A stretch of DNA of 64,000 nucleotides from assembly GCF_020829665.1 (NCBI RefSeq), contig NZ_JAIVFT010000024.1, positions 1 to 64,000 of the forward strand, in the 5' to 3' direction. The position numbers were made by a program, and so were the translations under genes. Each line of letters begins with the position of its first letter. Position 1 is the first letter of the stretch. This stretch comes from Nostoc sp. CHAB 5824 (lineage in GTDB: Bacteria; Cyanobacteriota; Cyanobacteriia; Cyanobacteriales; Nostocaceae). Below the pieces are notes generated by a model that did no database searches, was not told where the DNA came from, and saw only the letters and a program-made list of their open reading frames with translations. Below, one piece after another: positions 43,974-52,757 of this stretch.

Positions 43974-44942
43974 ATGAAATCAGATTCACAAACACCGCTA
44001 GATTTAGAAGAACTGGCTTTTTCCCATATTCCCGTTTTGGGTCGGGAGGTAATTGAGGGTTTGGCGGTGCGTCCAGGTGGACATTATTTAGATGTGACGG
44101 TAGGCGGTGGTGGTCACAGTCGCCTGATTTTAGAAGCTGCGGCGGATGTACGGGTAACAGCAGTTGACCAAGATAAAGATGCTTTAGCCGCCGCGCAAAA
44201 GAATTTAGCTGAATATAGCGTTAGCGTTCGCGAAGCGTCTCCATCAGGAGAAGCTCCTCCGTTCGCGCAGCGTCTCCGACAGGAGAAGGAGGCTCGCATA
44301 CAATTTATTTATAGCAATTTTGCTGACTACGAGTTTCCCCTTAACACTTTCGATGGTATTTTAGCCGATTTGGGGGTAAGTTCTTACCATTTAGATCAAG
44401 CAGAAAGGGGTTTCAGCTTTCGCCAAGCTGCGAGTTTGGATATGCGAATGGATCGGGGGCGATCGCTAACTGCTGCTGATGTGATTAATAATTGGGATGA
44501 AGCAGAATTAGCAGACATTTTCTTTAAGTACGGTGAGGAGAGATTATCGCGGCGCATTGCAAGACGCATTGTAGAACGGCGACCGTTGCACACAACTACA
44601 GAATTGGCTGATGCGATCGCTTCTTCAGTTCCCCCCAAATACCGTTATGGAAGAATTCACCCCGCTACTCGTGTTTTCCAAGCTCTGCGAATTGTCGTCA
44701 ACGATGAGTTAAAATCCCTAGAAACCTTTTTGGATAAAGCACCAAATGCCCTTGTCCCTGGCGGCAGAATTGCAATTATCAGTTTTCACAGTCTGGAAGA
44801 CCGTCCGGTGAAGCATGGTTTAAGAAATTCACCTTTATTAAAAGTCTTGACAAAAAAGCCGATTATTGCACAAGAAGAGGAAATTAGTCAGAATCCGCGA
44901 TCGCGATCGGCCAAACTGAGGATAGCCCAAAAGTTGCTGTAA
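43974..44942 (+). CDS. rsmH: 16S rRNA (cytosine(1402)-N(4))-methyltransferase RsmH
   Basis: A 322-residue enzyme that methylates C1402 of 16S rRNA in the P-site. Family text: FSHIPVLGREVIEGLAVRPGG, the SAM motif LDVTVGGGGHSRLILEA, LADLGVSSYHLDQAERGFSF, RIHPATRVFQALRIVVNDEL and GGRIAIISFHSLEDRPVK. Residues about 82-107 (SVSVREASPSGEAPPFAQRL and following) are foreign to the family and come from mini-repeats at 44217-44294, inserted in frame between AEY and IQFIYSNFADYE. The reading frame stays intact, so the enzyme may still work with a ~26-residue loop. Alone upstream of the ExbB-like gene, in the same direction (75 bp). Confidence 0.93.
   Translation: MKSDSQTPLDLEELAFSHIPVLGREVIEGLAVRPGGHYLDVTVGGGGHSRLILEAAADVRVTAVDQDKDALAAAQKNLAEYSVSVREASPSGEAPPFAQRLRQEKEARIQFIYSNFADYEFPLNTFDGILADLGVSSYHLDQAERGFSFRQAASLDMRMDRGRSLTAADVINNWDEAELADIFFKYGEERLSRRIARRIVERRPLHTTTELADAIASSVPPKYRYGRIHPATRVFQALRIVVNDELKSLETFLDKAPNALVPGGRIAIISFHSLEDRPVKHGLRNSPLLKVLTKKPIIAQEEEISQNPRSRSAKLRIAQKLL
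44217..44294. repeat. Compound small repeats inserted in frame in rsmH
   Basis: About 78 bp containing GTTCGCGAAGCGTCTCC, TCCATCAGGAGAAGCTCC and GTTCGCGCAGCGTCTCC. The direct and inverted copies of GTTCGCG.AGCGTCTCC make it strongly hairpin-forming. It is exactly a multiple of three long, as far as the borders can be read. Confidence 0.7.
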
Positions 44943-45017
44943 CTAAAATGCAGCGTTAAACTGCTCCATCTCAACCATCTGTTAACCTAGCGTTGTTGAG
45001 GAGTTAAAAAAGAGTAG

Positions 45018-45671
45018 ATGGAAATTAGTAATCTGTTTACAGCAGGTGGCGTGGTCATGTGGCCTCTGCTGGCGTTCTCTTTGTTAGGGGTAGCGCTGAT
45101 TATCGAACGTATCATCTTTTGGGTAAGGATAAATAATCGACAAAACAAGGTAGTGCGAGAGGTGCTACAGCTTTACCGCCTTGATAATGTGGTTAGTGCT
45201 TTAGATAAATTGCAGAAAAATGCTGATTTACCCATCGCCCGAATTTTTTTAGCAGCTTTAGAATTGGAAGAGCCGACACCAGAGGAATTTCGTTTGGCAT
45301 TAGAAAGTGAAGCACAAGCCGAAATCCCCTTGCTCAAGCGCTCCCAAAATATTTTTGAGACAATTATTGGTCTTGCGCCCCTGTTAGGACTTCTCGGCAC
45401 TGTTTTAGGATTAATTAACTCCTTTGCCTCTCTAAATATCGGAGATGTGGGAGGTACTAAAACAACAGGTGTAACATCTGGAATTAGTGAAGCTTTAGTA
45501 TCCACAGCATCAGGGTTAGTAGTGGCAATCTTTACACTATTATTTGCCAATACCTTCCGGGGACTCTACCAGCGCCAGATTGCCTGGATTCAAGAATATG
45601 GTGGACAGTTAGAATTACTCTACCGCCGTCGCTATGAAAGAGGAAATAAATCATATCTGCCTACCAAATGA
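45018..45671 (+). CDS. MotA/TolQ/ExbB family proton channel protein
   Basis: A 217-residue membrane protein with three helices: about 12-30 (VVMWPLLAFSLLGVALIIER), about 120-143 (IIGLAPLLGLLGTVLGLINS) and about 160-185 (ISEALVSTASGLVVAIFTLL). The middle helix ends in a conserved Gly-rich turn and the pattern of the ExbB/TolQ stator is clear. These proteins use the proton gradient with ExbD/TolR partners to power outer membrane transport. No exbD-like or tonB-like gene follows. It is 75 bp after rsmH, perhaps co-transcribed. Confidence 0.85.
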   Translation: MEISNLFTAGGVVMWPLLAFSLLGVALIIERIIFWVRINNRQNKVVREVLQLYRLDNVVSALDKLQKNADLPIARIFLAALELEEPTPEEFRLALESEAQAEIPLLKRSQNIFETIIGLAPLLGLLGTVLGLINSFASLNIGDVGGTKTTGVTSGISEALVSTASGLVVAIFTLLFANTFRGLYQRQIAWIQEYGGQLELLYRRRYERGNKSYLPTK

Positions 45672-45815
45672 GGCGAACTGGATAATTGTAAATTAGTAAT
45701 CGGTAATTGGATTAGTTCACTATTTGTTACCGATTTTGCTCTGCAATTTTTGACTCTAATAGTATTCTAAAATAACGAATAGCTTTTTTCGCTACACTTT
45801 TCGAGGAAATATTCC

Positions 45816-46022
45816 ATGACTATTTGGGTAAATGAGCAAATTGATCCGTCTGGGATGATTCATGCCTGTATTGCCACTTGTAATGAATCTCAAGCCAAAG
45901 ATTGTCATGATTCTTTTGAGAATAATTTGACCAAGACGCAAAAGGCAGCCGGTTGGGTAGCACGATTACGGACAGTGGATTCTTGGGATGAAGTGCCGGT
46001 GAATTCTTTAAAACTCAATTAA
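45816..46022 (+). CDS. Small hypothetical protein
   Basis: A 68-residue soluble protein (MTIWVNEQIDPSGMIHACIA ... KAAGWVARLRTVDSWDEVPVN). No known domain. The three Cys (18, 22 and 30 region: ACIATC, DCHD) might bind a metal but no pattern is complete. A good start with GAGGAAATATTCC upstream. It stands between repeats. Confidence 0.55.
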   Translation: MTIWVNEQIDPSGMIHACIATCNESQAKDCHDSFENNLTKTQKAAGWVARLRTVDSWDEVPVNSLKLN

Positions 46023-46708
46023 TTGAATGCTATGGAAAGTAGACTAAGTACAGCTTTGCCTAGAATCGTAACGTTTTTAAAGGCATAGGCGCTTCTCTAC
46101 GAGACGCTACGCGTAGCTTGCTTCCCCGTAGGGGTACGCCTTCTCGCAGAATAGGGACGCTGTAGACGCTTTTGCGGCTTGCTGCAGGCTGGAAAGCGCA
46201 GAGGTACGCAGAGTTTTTTTTAGAGGATTCGCTACGAACTTGCAAAATTCTGTACTAAGAGCTTAACTTTTCTAAGCAGACAAGATTACCTTTGTCTTTT
46301 CTGTTCACCTTTGAGCCAAAGTCAAACACGCTTTGTTTTACCAGACGGTTGTTTAATCCAGCTTCGCTGACAGTTATATCATTTTAGTTTTGACTGCAAA
46401 TCCTCTGAGATGGAGGTCATTTTTTGGGATTTTGACGAACATATTTCAGGTGTGTAGGTGTAGCTCGCCATAGGCATCGCTTATTTACCACATGCTGCAT
46501 CTATCCCAATGCCTACAGCGATCGCACCAAATCCTATGAGAACAGGTTAATAAAGGATAAAATTCGGATTAAAATTATCAAATTATTAGCAACTGCTTCC
46601 AAAAAAAAGTAAAATTTTATAGAAAAATAATAATTTTTTGGAACTTTTAAGAGTTATCATCTATACCGTAGATTAAATTAAAAAAATTGCCAAAACCAAA
46701 TCAATTTA
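46023..46708. other. 686-bp spacer with dispersed repeats
   Basis: At 46085-46150 it holds the mini-repeats CTCTACGAGACGCTACGCG and TTCCCCGTAGGGGTACGCC. The rest is AT-rich and without a supported gene; the last 100 bp before the next gene are likely its promoter region. Confidence 0.55.
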
Positions 46709-47266
46709 GTGAACTATTCCAGAGTTTACACTTCGGAGCAAGCCTGTCCCATTAATTTAGTTGGCGAAACGGGACAAGCGGTTCAAATTTCAATTCATGC
46801 TCCCAGTCAATATATCTGTGCCAACTGCGAACGGATATTACCAGATTGGAAACGGCAGCCATTTTTACGAGTAGTGATTGTCTTACAGCAATCGCGTTAT
46901 CAACTAGTCGAAAAGACAATAGAAGTAGAGACAGAGAAAGAACGCCTGCGAGAAAAGTTTATGAGATTTGGCTGCGATTTGGCATTTAATCTGCGCGATC
47001 GCGGCTATTTAACAGACCTGATTGACCCTCGTACAGGCTATCCTTTACTGTCCCATCCCGGAGCAATTCCTCACGATGACACAGCAGTTGTCAAAGCTTT
47101 GCTAAACTATCCAGTGATTAAAAATCAATGCCGTATGTTAATTCATCCCGACTGGGGTGCAGCAGTTTATCCTAGCATTTTGATATCAGAAGCTCCCCCA
47201 ATTGCGATCGAATCAGCTACTAAAGGTATAGCAGCTATGCATGGGTGGAAAGAAATTGATTATTAG
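46709..47266 (+). CDS. MMADHC-like (methylmalonic aciduria and homocystinuria type D-like) protein
   Basis: A 185-residue protein starting with GTG at 46709. Matches from memory the cyanobacterial family annotated as MMADHC-like: ICANCERILPDWKRQPFLRV, then EKERLREKFMRFGCDLAFNL and RDRGYLTDLIDPRTGYPLLS, HDDTAVVKALLNYPVIKNQC. In humans MMADHC directs cobalamin to its enzymes, but the bacterial role is not proven. The stop codon is the first unit of a TCATTAG repeat run. Confidence 0.7.
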   Translation: MNYSRVYTSEQACPINLVGETGQAVQISIHAPSQYICANCERILPDWKRQPFLRVVIVLQQSRYQLVEKTIEVETEKERLREKFMRFGCDLAFNLRDRGYLTDLIDPRTGYPLLSHPGAIPHDDTAVVKALLNYPVIKNQCRMLIHPDWGAAVYPSILISEAPPIAIESATKGIAAMHGWKEIDY

Positions 47267-47315
47267 TCATTAGTCATTAGTCATTAGTCATTAGTCATTA
47301 GTCATTAGTCATTGG
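47263..47315. repeat. STRR run of TCATTAG units
   Basis: Seven clean copies of the 7-bp unit TCATTAG starting at the stop codon of the gene upstream, then TCATTGG. The stop TAG is itself part of the run. Confidence 0.85.
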
Positions 47316-47386
47316 GCATGGGTTATTTCTTTCTTATCCCTTCATGTATGTTAAAAATGGGTATGTAAAGACGCATAACAGCACCT

Positions 47387-48403
47387 GTGTCTCCAAACAA
47401 CTTGTTCCAGGAAGCTAGGACAGTCGAAGCCTCTAATAGTGCGGCTTGCTATTTCCCTCTCATGAGTGGACGCTACGAAGTCAAGCCGGGGATGATGGCT
47501 TTCGGTTCCTGTTTTGGTAACACTCACGCTGATCGGCAAGTATTTCAAATTGATGATAATTTCGCCCACTACCGTCAGGCTAAACTTTTAGCTCGTGGGG
47601 AACGATTGAACAAGTACTATCAAACCTGTAATTATTCTCAGGCTGTGGCAGGTGCGATCGCTCGTTTGATAATCAATCGCCTCACTCAAGAACATCCAGT
47701 GCATTTTCAGTGCCAAAAGTCAATAAATAACACCCTGAAATTTCACAGCCAACTTACCAAAGAAACTCTCTATCTAAATGCAGAGTTGCAGTTACAGCAA
47801 GTCGAGAGTAGTTCTGTTGTTCCAGCTTACGCCTCTACTCTTGATGCACTTGCAACGCAGGTACAGGAAGACCTAACAATTATTTGCCGTTCTGCTGATG
47901 GTAGCAACTGGCTAAGTGCAGTTCATCTCTGCTATCCTAACCACTGGTCAGCCGAAGAAAAAATTGGTAAGGACTTTGCTACGATACATGCACCTGTGGC
48001 TGGTATGGAAAAAATTAATCAGCGAGGGGATGCGATCGCTCATACAATGATTACCCACAAACCGATGGTGCGCTTTGCTTGGGGTTTAAGTACCGATACC
48101 CGCCTTAACCACCATCCCGAACCGCCGTCTGGTGTGTCAGTTAGCCAATGGCAAGGTAGAAGCTTTGATTCACAGCATCCCAGGCTTTATCTACGAATTG
48201 AGCGACAGGTGATTTGGGGACTACCAGAGTATGAAGCGGCACTTTTTACCATTCGTACTTATTTTAGAGATTGTGGTGTAGTAATAAAAGACTCAGTGTT
48301 ACGGTCTAAACTTTATGCTGCGATTCAGTCTATGACACCTGAATCCCTAGTTTATAAGGGATTGGTAGAGAGTAAAGCTAGTATTTTGCAGTGGCTGAGT
48401 TAA
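47387..48403 (+). CDS. DUF3445 protein (heme-dependent oxidative N-demethylase-like)
   Basis: A 338-residue protein starting with GTG at 47387. The family motif is RLYLRIERQVIWGLPEYEAA, followed by LFTIRTYF and the C-terminal SMTPESLVYKGL. Some DUF3445 members are heme enzymes that remove N-methyl groups. Most of this one has ordinary soluble composition. No partner is adjacent. The function is predicted by family only. Confidence 0.75.
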   Translation: MSPNNLFQEARTVEASNSAACYFPLMSGRYEVKPGMMAFGSCFGNTHADRQVFQIDDNFAHYRQAKLLARGERLNKYYQTCNYSQAVAGAIARLIINRLTQEHPVHFQCQKSINNTLKFHSQLTKETLYLNAELQLQQVESSSVVPAYASTLDALATQVQEDLTIICRSADGSNWLSAVHLCYPNHWSAEEKIGKDFATIHAPVAGMEKINQRGDAIAHTMITHKPMVRFAWGLSTDTRLNHHPEPPSGVSVSQWQGRSFDSQHPRLYLRIERQVIWGLPEYEAALFTIRTYFRDCGVVIKDSVLRSKLYAAIQSMTPESLVYKGLVESKASILQWLS

Positions 48404-48438
48404 GGGTAATGTATCAAAAGGTGTGTTAAAACCTTGTA

Positions 48439-49004
48439 ATGACTAAAACGCAGCCTAATCTTATCAAAATTCGCCTAGCCCAACCGCAAGATAGAAATCA
48501 GCTTTTTGATATCCGAAGAGATGCCATACAGATAGTTTGTTCCAAAGATTATAGTCCTGAACAGATTCAAGCATTATTGAACTATACCAGTTAGATAAAT
48601 CACAAGGAGAAGAGACAAAAGATATTGTTTTTGTCGCTGAAATTGGCGAAAAAATTGTGGGTTTTTCTGCCTACTCCAGATATTGGGTGAATGCAGTTTA
48701 TGTCCATCCTGAATATGTGCGACAAGGAATTGGCACAGAGTTGCTAAAAGCAATAGAAAACGAAGCTTGTTCTCAAAATGTTAATACGTTAGCTGTCTGT
48801 GCTTCAATCACTGCCAAACCTTTTTATGAAGCATCTGGCTATCAAGAGTTTGGCAAAACTTACATAACTTCAACTAGTGGAATTTATCTACCGTGTAGCC
48901 GTATGCAAAAATGGCTATCTTCACCTACTGAGGGAGAACAGTTGGCATCAGACGGTTTGACAGTTATATGCAGATTTTTGCAGTGGATATTAACTGGTAA
49001 GTAA
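48439..49004 (+). pseudogene. GNAT acetyltransferase, frameshifted
   Basis: The first part (48439-48594) reads MTKTQPNLIKIRLAQPQDRN, LFDIRRDAIQIVCSKDYSPE and QIQALLNYTS, stopping early. In the next frame the GNAT continues LDKSQGEETKDIVFVAEIGE, with the acetyl-CoA binding segment VYVHPEYVRQGIGTELLKAI, and runs to 49004. One lost or gained base at about 48590 explains it. The long C-terminal tail after SRMQKW is atypical. Probably dead, unless a short C-terminal piece starting at 48657 is made. Confidence 0.7.
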
Positions 49005-49075
49005 ATGAAGTGCCATAACTAATCTCTATTAAAATTGCACTGTCTTAATACCAACTTGTAATTCATAATTAAGAG

Positions 49076-49187
49076 GTGTCATACCATTTCACTTTAATAA
49101 TGATACAAATACGCTGGTAGGGGCATGGCATTGCCATGCCCCTACGAGAAATCGATATGTATCAGGATTTTCGTGAATTGGTGTCAG
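49076..49187. repeat. Foldback element with a palindromic core
   Basis: A 112-bp element; the ends GTGTCATACCATTTCAC and GTGAATTGGTGTCAG are roughly complementary, inner arms GATACAAAT and ATGTATC pair, and the core GTAGGGGCATGGCA faces TGCCATGCCCCTAC. The core is nearly the same as in the element at 43551-43660. Confidence 0.65.
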
Positions 49188-49240
49188 ATTTGATTTAGGT
49201 TTCCACCTTTTGCATCTGTAGCTTAATTTTGGAGAATTGG

Positions 49241-49360
49241 TAAGCTGTCGCGCATTTAACTTGCACATTTTTTCGTGTTGGCTGTTGACTGTTGACAGTT
49301 AACCGTCAGCCGTCAACGAACTTAGGAAGTGACTGTGTAATTTCAAAGCGTAATAGCTTA
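49241..49360. repeat. MITE-like element, family M1, copy 3
   Basis: 120 bp, starting TAAGCTGTCGCGCATTTAAC and ending AAAGCGTAATAGCTTA. The ends pair imperfectly and the centre has GTTGACTGTTGACAGTTAAC. It ends 6 bp from the 3' end of the potassium channel gene. Confidence 0.65.
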
Positions 49361-49365
49361 TAGCA

Positions 49366-50451
49366 TTAACTATTTTTAGGTTTACGCAATTGCTGCGAAC
49401 CAATTGGGCCGAGAATTTGGTTCAGGCTACGCAACTGTTCAGCTGTACCCATACCAATTAACCGATCTCCCGGCATTAACATCGTATCGCCAGTGGGGCC
49501 ACCGATTAAAGTCCCATCAGCGCGGCGAATTGCCAGAACTAATGCCCCAGATTGCGATCGCAATCTCGCTTTTTGCAAAGTTTGACCGACAAAGGGACAA
49601 AAAGCTGGGTCGAGTAAAAATTCTTCCATATACAACTGGCGGTCTGCACCTGTCAAAATCCCATCTACAAAGTCCAATACTTGGGGTCTGAGTGCCGCAG
49701 CAGCCATCCGCTTCCCACCAGTAATGTAGGGGGATATCACTTCATCTGCACCACCGCGTCGTAACTTCTGCAAAGCTTCTTCTGTACTTGCGCGTGCGAT
49801 CACCCGAATTCCTGTATTCAGTGTTTTTGCTGATAAAACAATATATAAATTTTCGGCATCTGAAGGAAGTGCTGCAACGATACAAATCGCTCGTTCAACA
49901 CCGACTTTCAAAAGCGTGTCATCTAATGTAGCGTCACCTTGGTATACTGTGTAACCTTCAGTCTGCGCCCTTTGTACAGATTCGATTTCAGAATCAATCA
50001 CCACAAAAAGCACGCCTTCTGCCTGGAATTCCTTGGCGATTTGACGACCTGTCCGGCTAAATCCACAAATGATGTAGTGTTCTGTTAAGGATTCCATTAA
50101 CCGCCTCTGTTGTTGTAGCCGAATTCCTTGTTGAAAGTAGCCTTGAATAATCGCTTCTGTAAATCTATTGACAATGTAACCAATATTGACTACACCCAAC
50201 AAAATCAGGGCAATTGTAAACAATCGTCCTCGGCTACCCAGTGGGTGCGTCTCTCCATATCCCACAGTCGCTAAAGTAATGACTGTCATGTATGCCGCAT
50301 CTTCCCATGACCAGCCCTCCACTAACCAGTACCACGAAGTGCCAATGAAGAAAACACCGCCAAGAGCGATCGCCCCAGCCATTAACTCCTTTTGGATACG
50401 TTGATATTTTTGCTCAAGTGTTGAGTACAAAGTTTTTTTCACCACCGCCAA
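49366..50451 (-). CDS. Two-helix potassium channel with RCK (TrkA-N) domain
   Basis: A 361-residue protein. A first helix (about 23-43, LMAGAIALGGVFFIGTSWYW), a pore loop with the K+ filter TVGYGE (62-67), and a second helix (about 76-98, LFTIALILLGVVNIGYIV) form the channel unit. A Rossmann RCK domain follows (IICGFSRTGRQIAKEF at about 128-143), and a C-terminal RCK_C-like part ends the protein. The domain order is that of MthK-type channels, opened by Ca2+ or nucleotides. A MITE lies just after its stop. Located near argD, but in opposite direction. Confidence 0.92.
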   Translation of the reverse strand: MAVVKKTLYSTLEQKYQRIQKELMAGAIALGGVFFIGTSWYWLVEGWSWEDAAYMTVITLATVGYGETHPLGSRGRLFTIALILLGVVNIGYIVNRFTEAIIQGYFQQGIRLQQQRRLMESLTEHYIICGFSRTGRQIAKEFQAEGVLFVVIDSEIESVQRAQTEGYTVYQGDATLDDTLLKVGVERAICIVAALPSDAENLYIVLSAKTLNTGIRVIARASTEEALQKLRRGGADEVISPYITGGKRMAAAALRPQVLDFVDGILTGADRQLYMEEFLLDPAFCPFVGQTLQKARLRSQSGALVLAIRRADGTLIGGPTGDTMLMPGDRLIGMGTAEQLRSLNQILGPIGSQQLRKPKNS

Positions 50452-50579
50452 GCGTTTGAGGTTATATAAGCGTTAGCCTAAGAAGAAGTACGAGTTGTGC
50501 TAAATAAAAAGTATTTTTTAGGGATTTCTAGGAAACTAGTAAATAACTATATGATGAAAAACTCTCAGGAGGAGCGGTA

Positions 50580-51863
50580 GTGAGCCTACAAACTCTCGTT
50601 GAACAAGCCACCATCCCCCCAGATTCAGGGTCTGTAGCATCTAGTCCCTTTGAGACAGATAGCTTTAATGAAGCTGTCATGTCTACCTACGCCCGGTTTC
50701 CCTTAGCCCTAGAACGGGGTGCTGGATGCCGGGTTTGGGATACACAGGGGCGAGAATATCTGGATTTTGTGGCTGGAATTGCTACTTGTACTTTAGGACA
50801 CGTCCACCCAGCTATGGTAGAAGCGGTGACACGCCAAATCCAGAAGCTGCACCATGTCTCTAATTTGTACTACATTCCTGAGCAAGGTGAATTGGCAAAA
50901 TGGCTCGTTGATCATTCTTGTGCCGATCGCGTATTTTTCTGCAACTCTGGAGCTGAAGCTAACGAAGCCGCAATTAAACTGGCGCGGAAATATGCCCACA
51001 CAGTATTAGACATTGAAAAACCGATTATTCTAACCGCCAATGCCAGTTTCCACGGACGGACTTTAGCGACAATTACCGCCACTGCACAACCGAAGTATCA
51101 AAAGTATTTTGATCCCTTGGTTCCTGGGTTCCACTACGTAAATTACAACGATATTAACGCTGTGGAAGTGGCGATTAGTGAGTTGGATGAAGGCGATTAT
51201 CGGGTAGCGGCGATTCTGATTGAGCCATTGCAGGGAGAAGGCGGTGTACGTCCAGGAGATATTGCCTATTTCAAAAAGCTCCGGCAGATTTGCGACGAAA
51301 CTGGCATTTTATTGATTTTTGATGAAGTGCAAGTTGGTATGGGGCGCAGCGGCAAATTATGGGCTTACGAACATCTCGGCGTTGAACCGGATATCTTCAC
51401 TAGCGCCAAAGGCTTAGGTGGCGGTATTCCCATCGGTGCAATGATGAGCAAGAAATTCTGTGATGTTTTTCAACCAGGAGAACACGCTAGTACTTTTGGC
51501 GGAAATCCTTTTGTGTGTGGTGTGGCACTCAGTGTTTGCCAGACATTGGAACGGGAAAATATTTTGCAGAATGTGCAAGACAGGGGTGAACAATTGCGAT
51601 CTGGATTAAGGGCGATCGCAGCCAAATATCCTCAGCACATTGGTGAAGTTCGCGGTTGGGGTTTAATCAACGGTTTGGAGTTGCGAGCCGACATTGCGCT
51701 AACCGCAGCCGATGTCGTCAATGCTGCCATTAAGGAGGGCGTATTGCTGGTACCAGCCGGGCCAAAAGTAGTCCGGTTTGTGCCACCGCTAATTGTCACA
51801 GAAGCAGAAGTAAACACTGCCTTGGAAGCTGTGGAAAAGGCGATTGCCGCTCTCACAGCTTAG
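50580..51863 (+). CDS. argD: Acetylornithine aminotransferase
   Basis: A 427-residue PLP enzyme starting with GTG at 50580; the ribosome site is AGGAGGAGC. It converts N-acetylglutamate semialdehyde to N-acetylornithine in arginine synthesis. Signatures: REYLDFVAGIATCTLGHVHP, LARKYA with the N-terminal RTLATITAT, LLIFDEVQVGMGRSGKLWAY, and the PLP lysine in FTSAKGLGGGIPIGAMM. The N-terminal ~25 residues are an extension typical of cyanobacteria. It is followed by a terminator. Confidence 0.95.
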   Translation: MSLQTLVEQATIPPDSGSVASSPFETDSFNEAVMSTYARFPLALERGAGCRVWDTQGREYLDFVAGIATCTLGHVHPAMVEAVTRQIQKLHHVSNLYYIPEQGELAKWLVDHSCADRVFFCNSGAEANEAAIKLARKYAHTVLDIEKPIILTANASFHGRTLATITATAQPKYQKYFDPLVPGFHYVNYNDINAVEVAISELDEGDYRVAAILIEPLQGEGGVRPGDIAYFKKLRQICDETGILLIFDEVQVGMGRSGKLWAYEHLGVEPDIFTSAKGLGGGIPIGAMMSKKFCDVFQPGEHASTFGGNPFVCGVALSVCQTLERENILQNVQDRGEQLRSGLRAIAAKYPQHIGEVRGWGLINGLELRADIALTAADVVNAAIKEGVLLVPAGPKVVRFVPPLIVTEAEVNTALEAVEKAIAALTA

Positions 51864-51870
51864 GTAATCA

Positions 51871-51909
51871 AAAAGCGAGGATAAGTCTTTGTGCCTATCT
51901 CTCGCTTTT
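51871..51909 (+). terminator. Intrinsic terminator of argD
   Basis: AAAAGCGAG (51871-51879) faces CTCGCTTTT (51901-51909); inner GATA and TATC can extend the stem, with one bulge. The loop is about 12 nt and the T run is short (TTTT). Confidence 0.65.
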
Positions 51910-51987
51910 CCTGACTTTTATATTAATTTTTACTAAAACTATTTATTTTTTAGCTATGTATGTGGTATCTTTATGCCCGTGTTATCT

Positions 51988-52596
51988 TCATTCTGGGGAA
52001 ATTTCCCGATAAGCTTGTTGACACTGCTCATAATTGTCTGGCAAAATCTCGGCATTACCAAAACATAATTGCTCGTGAGTGGTAATTAAAGTTTCATAAG
52101 GCTGTATGGGAGTCACAGACGATCGCAGCAATTGCAGATATTCTCCATCTGTGCGGCTGAGTTTGTGGGGTGCAATCGCGTTTTGATGCAACTGCTGCAA
52201 CATCGCTAAATAGAGACAACGGCAAGCCTCACGGTAGTTACCTTGACGGTAAAATTGTTGCGATCGCTCCAACAAAAGGGCTATGGATGACTCACTAGAG
52301 CGAGTTTTTACGCGAAAATCAGTGAGATTGCCACTTCTATTCAGCCAAGAATATACATAAGGACTGAATTCTTGCCATAATCGCCAACTCACCCAAGCGA
52401 TAAATAAGCCTATTACCAGCCAAAACAGGAATTTCAGTAACTCAGCAAGCCTTGGGCTAATTGACCATCCCGCAGGCAATTCTGGCAGAGCTTGTTCAAA
52501 GCGGTAAAACTGGTATTCCCACCATTCTCCCGCTTGTTGTTGGAATTGAGACAACTGCCAATTCCAGCTAGTTTTTTCAAAAGTATCTGTAGGCAT
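51988..52596 (-). CDS. DUF4129 domain protein with one membrane helix
   Basis: About 202 residues from ATG 52596 (MPTDTFEKTSWNWQLSQFQQ). One helix (about 67-85, LKFLFWLVIGLFIAWVSWRL) is followed by the DUF4129 part, with RSQQFYRQGNYREACRCLYLAM and LSRTDGEYLQLL. The domain is linked to envelope proteins of unknown role. Upstream DNA (52597-52690) is a Pro/Leu-coding repeat (CCCCCTCCCC-type) that probably lies in the leader. Confidence 0.75.
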   Translation of the reverse strand: MPTDTFEKTSWNWQLSQFQQQAGEWWEYQFYRFEQALPELPAGWSISPRLAELLKFLFWLVIGLFIAWVSWRLWQEFSPYVYSWLNRSGNLTDFRVKTRSSESSIALLLERSQQFYRQGNYREACRCLYLAMLQQLHQNAIAPHKLSRTDGEYLQLLRSSVTPIQPYETLITTHEQLCFGNAEILPDNYEQCQQAYREISPE

Positions 52597-52757
52597 AGGG
52601 GGGAGGGGGAGCAGGGGGAGAAGTAGGGAAAAGGGTAAGGGGAAAGGGGTAAAGGATGGAATTTTCCCTTTCCCTTTGCCATGCATCCCCTTTCCCTACA
52701 AGAGTACAAAAGGAACTTTTGCAACGGGTCTATTGGTTATTGCCCAATGACTAATGA

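Noticed and set aside
51871..51909. Riboswitch-like element after argD
   Set aside because: A simple stem-loop with a T run after the stop codon is better explained as a terminator.
52434..52724. 96-residue frame upstream of the DUF4129 gene
   Set aside because: It overlaps the gene in another frame and reads low-complexity Pro-rich leader DNA.
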